Shown here: positions 6,618 to 10,563 of the stretch, piece after piece
Position numbering within the stretch: the first letter of the stretch is position 1
How the letters are laid out: every line of letters begins with the position of its first letter
NCBI GenBank assembly: GCA_016780945.1
Contig: JADHKY010000032.1
Location: forward strand, 1 to 10,563
From: Aquiluna sp.
GTDB lineage: Bacteria > Actinomycetota > Actinomycetes > Actinomycetales > Microbacteriaceae
Direction of reading: 5' to 3'
Length of the DNA stretch: 10,563 bases
Program-made: the position numbers and the translations under genes
The notes under the pieces: model-generated
Database searches by the model: none
Told to the model about the DNA's origin: nothing
Seen by the model: only the letters and a program-made list of their open reading frames with translations

Positions 6618-6625
6618 GGGGAGGG
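6618..6625 (+). promoter_or_regulatory. ribosome binding site fixing the nrdH start
   Basis: GGGGAGGG lies 5 nt before ATG 6631. It selects this start over an in-frame TTG at 6562 and an in-frame ATG at 6616, which would sit upstream of or inside the site. Confidence 0.75.
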
Positions 6626-6630
6626 AACCA

Positions 6631-6855
6631 ATGGCGGTGACCGTTTACACATTGCCAGCCTGCGTTCAGTGCGACAGCACGAAGCGCATGCTGCAGCGCA
6701 ACCAGGTCGATTACAACGAGGTAGACATGAGTCAGGACCCGGTTGCTCTCGAGATGGTAAAGACCATGGGGTACACAGCCGCACCGGTAGTCGTCGCAGA
6801 CGAAGAGCACTGGTCGGGCTTCCGCATGGACAAGATCCAGGCTCTTTCGGCCTAG
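6631..6855 (+). CDS. nrdH: glutaredoxin-like protein NrdH
   Basis: A small cytosolic redoxin, 74 residues, that passes electrons (via thioredoxin reductase in studied systems) to the NrdE subunit of class Ib ribonucleotide reductase. The redox-active CVQC motif is at residues 11-14, the cis-proline at Pro52 (AAPVV), and the NrdH-specific C-terminal motif WSGFRMDKI at 61-69. Most relatives have Pro where this protein has Met66; the rest of the motif is intact. The length is normal for the family. A strong Shine-Dalgarno fixes the start. It is the first gene of nrdHIEF, 12 nt before nrdI, and is probably transcribed from a promoter in the 6407-6600 interval. Confidence 0.96.
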   Translation: MAVTVYTLPACVQCDSTKRMLQRNQVDYNEVDMSQDPVALEMVKTMGYTAAPVVVADEEHWSGFRMDKIQALSA

Positions 6856-6867
6856 CTGAGGTATGAG

Positions 6868-7256
6868 ATGTTCGACGTGGTTTACTTCTCGAGCGTCTCG
6901 GAAAACACCAAACGCTTCGTAGACAAGCTAGAGGCCCAGTCGGTTCGAATCCCGATTCGCACCGAAGAGGCAGCAGAGTTTGTACACGATCGGGACAGCG
7001 TCCTAGTCGTCCCCACCTACGGTGGCGGAAACGACAACTCGACTGTCCCAAAACAGGTAATCAAGTTTTTGAATAATCCTGAAAACCGGAAACACATCAA
7101 GGCAGTAATTGCCGGAGGGAACACCAACTTTGGTTCTCACTTCGGCAAAGCCGGTGACATAGTCGCCGACAAGCTGGGAGTGCCAGTGCTTTATCGCTTT
7201 GAAATCACTGGCACACCAGAAGACGTAATAGAGGTCAAGGAAAGGCTGGCACAGTT

Positions 7257-7275
<19 letters not shown>
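6868..7275 (+). CDS. nrdI: NrdI flavodoxin-like ribonucleotide reductase activation protein
   Basis: A 135-residue FMN protein that, in studied class Ib systems, supplies the oxidant needed to assemble the dimanganese-tyrosyl radical cofactor of NrdF. Flavin-binding loops are recognisable: the phosphate loop SSVSENT (8-14), PTYGGGN (49-55), and GGNTNFG (83-89). The C-terminal segment [12 protein letters not shown] (109-120) is typical of the family. The ATG at 6868 has a weak upstream GAGG and follows nrdH by 12 nt. Its last 19 nt overlap the start of nrdE, which suggests translational coupling. Length and motifs are those of a normal functional NrdI. Confidence 0.96.
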
Positions 7276-10416
<3,141 letters not shown>

Positions 10417-10426
10417 GGAGGAACTC

Positions 10427-10477
10427 ATGGACTGCAATTGCGGCAAAGACACTTGCGGCTGCGGCGGCAAGCACTAA
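10427..10477 (+). CDS. 16-residue cysteine-rich microprotein after nrdF (unrecognised)
   Basis: ATG to TAA encodes MDCNCGKDTCGCGGKH: four cysteines in 16 residues, arranged CxC-x4-CxC, plus a C-terminal His. A near-perfect Shine-Dalgarno (AAGGAGG, 10415-10421) overlaps the nrdF stop and sits 5 nt before the ATG, better than most sites in the window. The ORF ends 14 nt before the hairpin terminator, so it would be the last cistron of the nrd operon. I do not recognise the sequence. The cysteine pattern suggests metal or thiol chemistry (a mini-metallothionein-like peptide or a redox partner), or a regulatory leader peptide for the next gene. These are inferences. The main doubt is its length, since it is below usual gene-calling limits. 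Confidence 0.6.
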   Translation: MDCNCGKDTCGCGGKH

Positions 10478-10491
10478 GCATCAAATAAAGT

Positions 10492-10528
10492 GCCGGGTGA
10501 CCAATTGGTTACCCGGCTTCTTTGTCCC
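10492..10528 (+). terminator. intrinsic-type terminator of the nrd operon
   Basis: GCCGGGTGACC (10492-10502) pairs with GGTTACCCGGC (10507-10517) around an AATT loop, an 11-bp stem with one G-U pair. It is followed by TTCTTTGT, a short interrupted U-rich tail. The position, 14 nt after the microprotein stop and before the next Shine-Dalgarno, fits an operon end. The imperfect U-tract is common in actinobacteria. Confidence 0.85.
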
Positions 10529-10546
10529 TAGAGTGAAGGAATGACC

Positions 10547-10563
10547 ATGGACAGTGCAGTGAT
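10547..10563 (+). CDS. start of a further gene, truncated by the window edge
   Basis: ATG at 10547 (MDSAV...) follows GAAGGA (10535-10540) with 6-nt spacing. Another in-frame ATG at 10541 is too close to that site. Only five codons are visible, so the product cannot be named. It begins about 20 nt after the terminator tail, on the same strand as nrdHIEF. Confidence 0.4.

Noticed and set aside
6562..6630. Longer nrdH reading from TTG 6562 (97 residues)
   Set aside because: It adds a non-homologous N-terminal extension, runs through an inverted repeat, and ignores the strong Shine-Dalgarno before ATG 6631.

Overview
The window looks like chromosome from a moderately GC-rich actinobacterium. 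The NrdHIEF ribonucleotide reductase set, the Tat-exported dye-decolorizing peroxidase paired with a copper chaperone, and very tight gene packing with TTG/GTG starts all fit a small-genome Microbacteriaceae. A planktonic freshwater lineage is my inference; no rRNA or other marker here settles it.

Layout. Positions 1-179 are an apparently non-coding leader with overlapping inverted repeats. It precedes gnd (6-phosphogluconate dehydrogenase, + strand), which runs straight into an EamA-family exporter gene. That exporter overlaps, tail to tail by 30 bp, the last gene of a four-gene minus-strand operon. Read in its own direction, the operon encodes a PCuAC-type copper-binding lipoprotein, a Tat-exported DyP-type haem peroxidase, a Bcr/CflA-type MFS exporter and a tandem-GNAT acetyltransferase. 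These four genes abut or overlap.

About 300 bp (6324-6630) separates this operon from the divergent nrdHIEF operon and holds several inverted repeats that look like operators. Two of them (6360-6372 and 6379-6395) share a common pattern, have centres 21 bp apart, and overlap a candidate -10 of the copper/peroxidase operon. The nrd operon encodes a complete class Ib ribonucleotide reductase: glutaredoxin-like NrdH, flavodoxin NrdI, catalytic NrdE and radical-bearing NrdF. All the expected catalytic and metal-ligand residues are present.

Immediately after nrdF, behind a strong Shine-Dalgarno, is a 16-residue cysteine-rich open reading frame (CxC-x4-CxC), followed by a hairpin terminator. It is too short for routine gene calling and is the most novel-looking element in the window. 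The start of a further + strand gene lies at the right edge.

Functional reading: gnd supplies NADPH and ribose-5-phosphate through the pentose phosphate pathway. NrdHIEF reduces ribonucleotides using NADPH-derived electrons and a Mn/Fe-tyrosyl radical. The minus-strand operon probably handles extracytoplasmic copper and peroxide, with an exporter and an acetyltransferase of unknown substrate attached.
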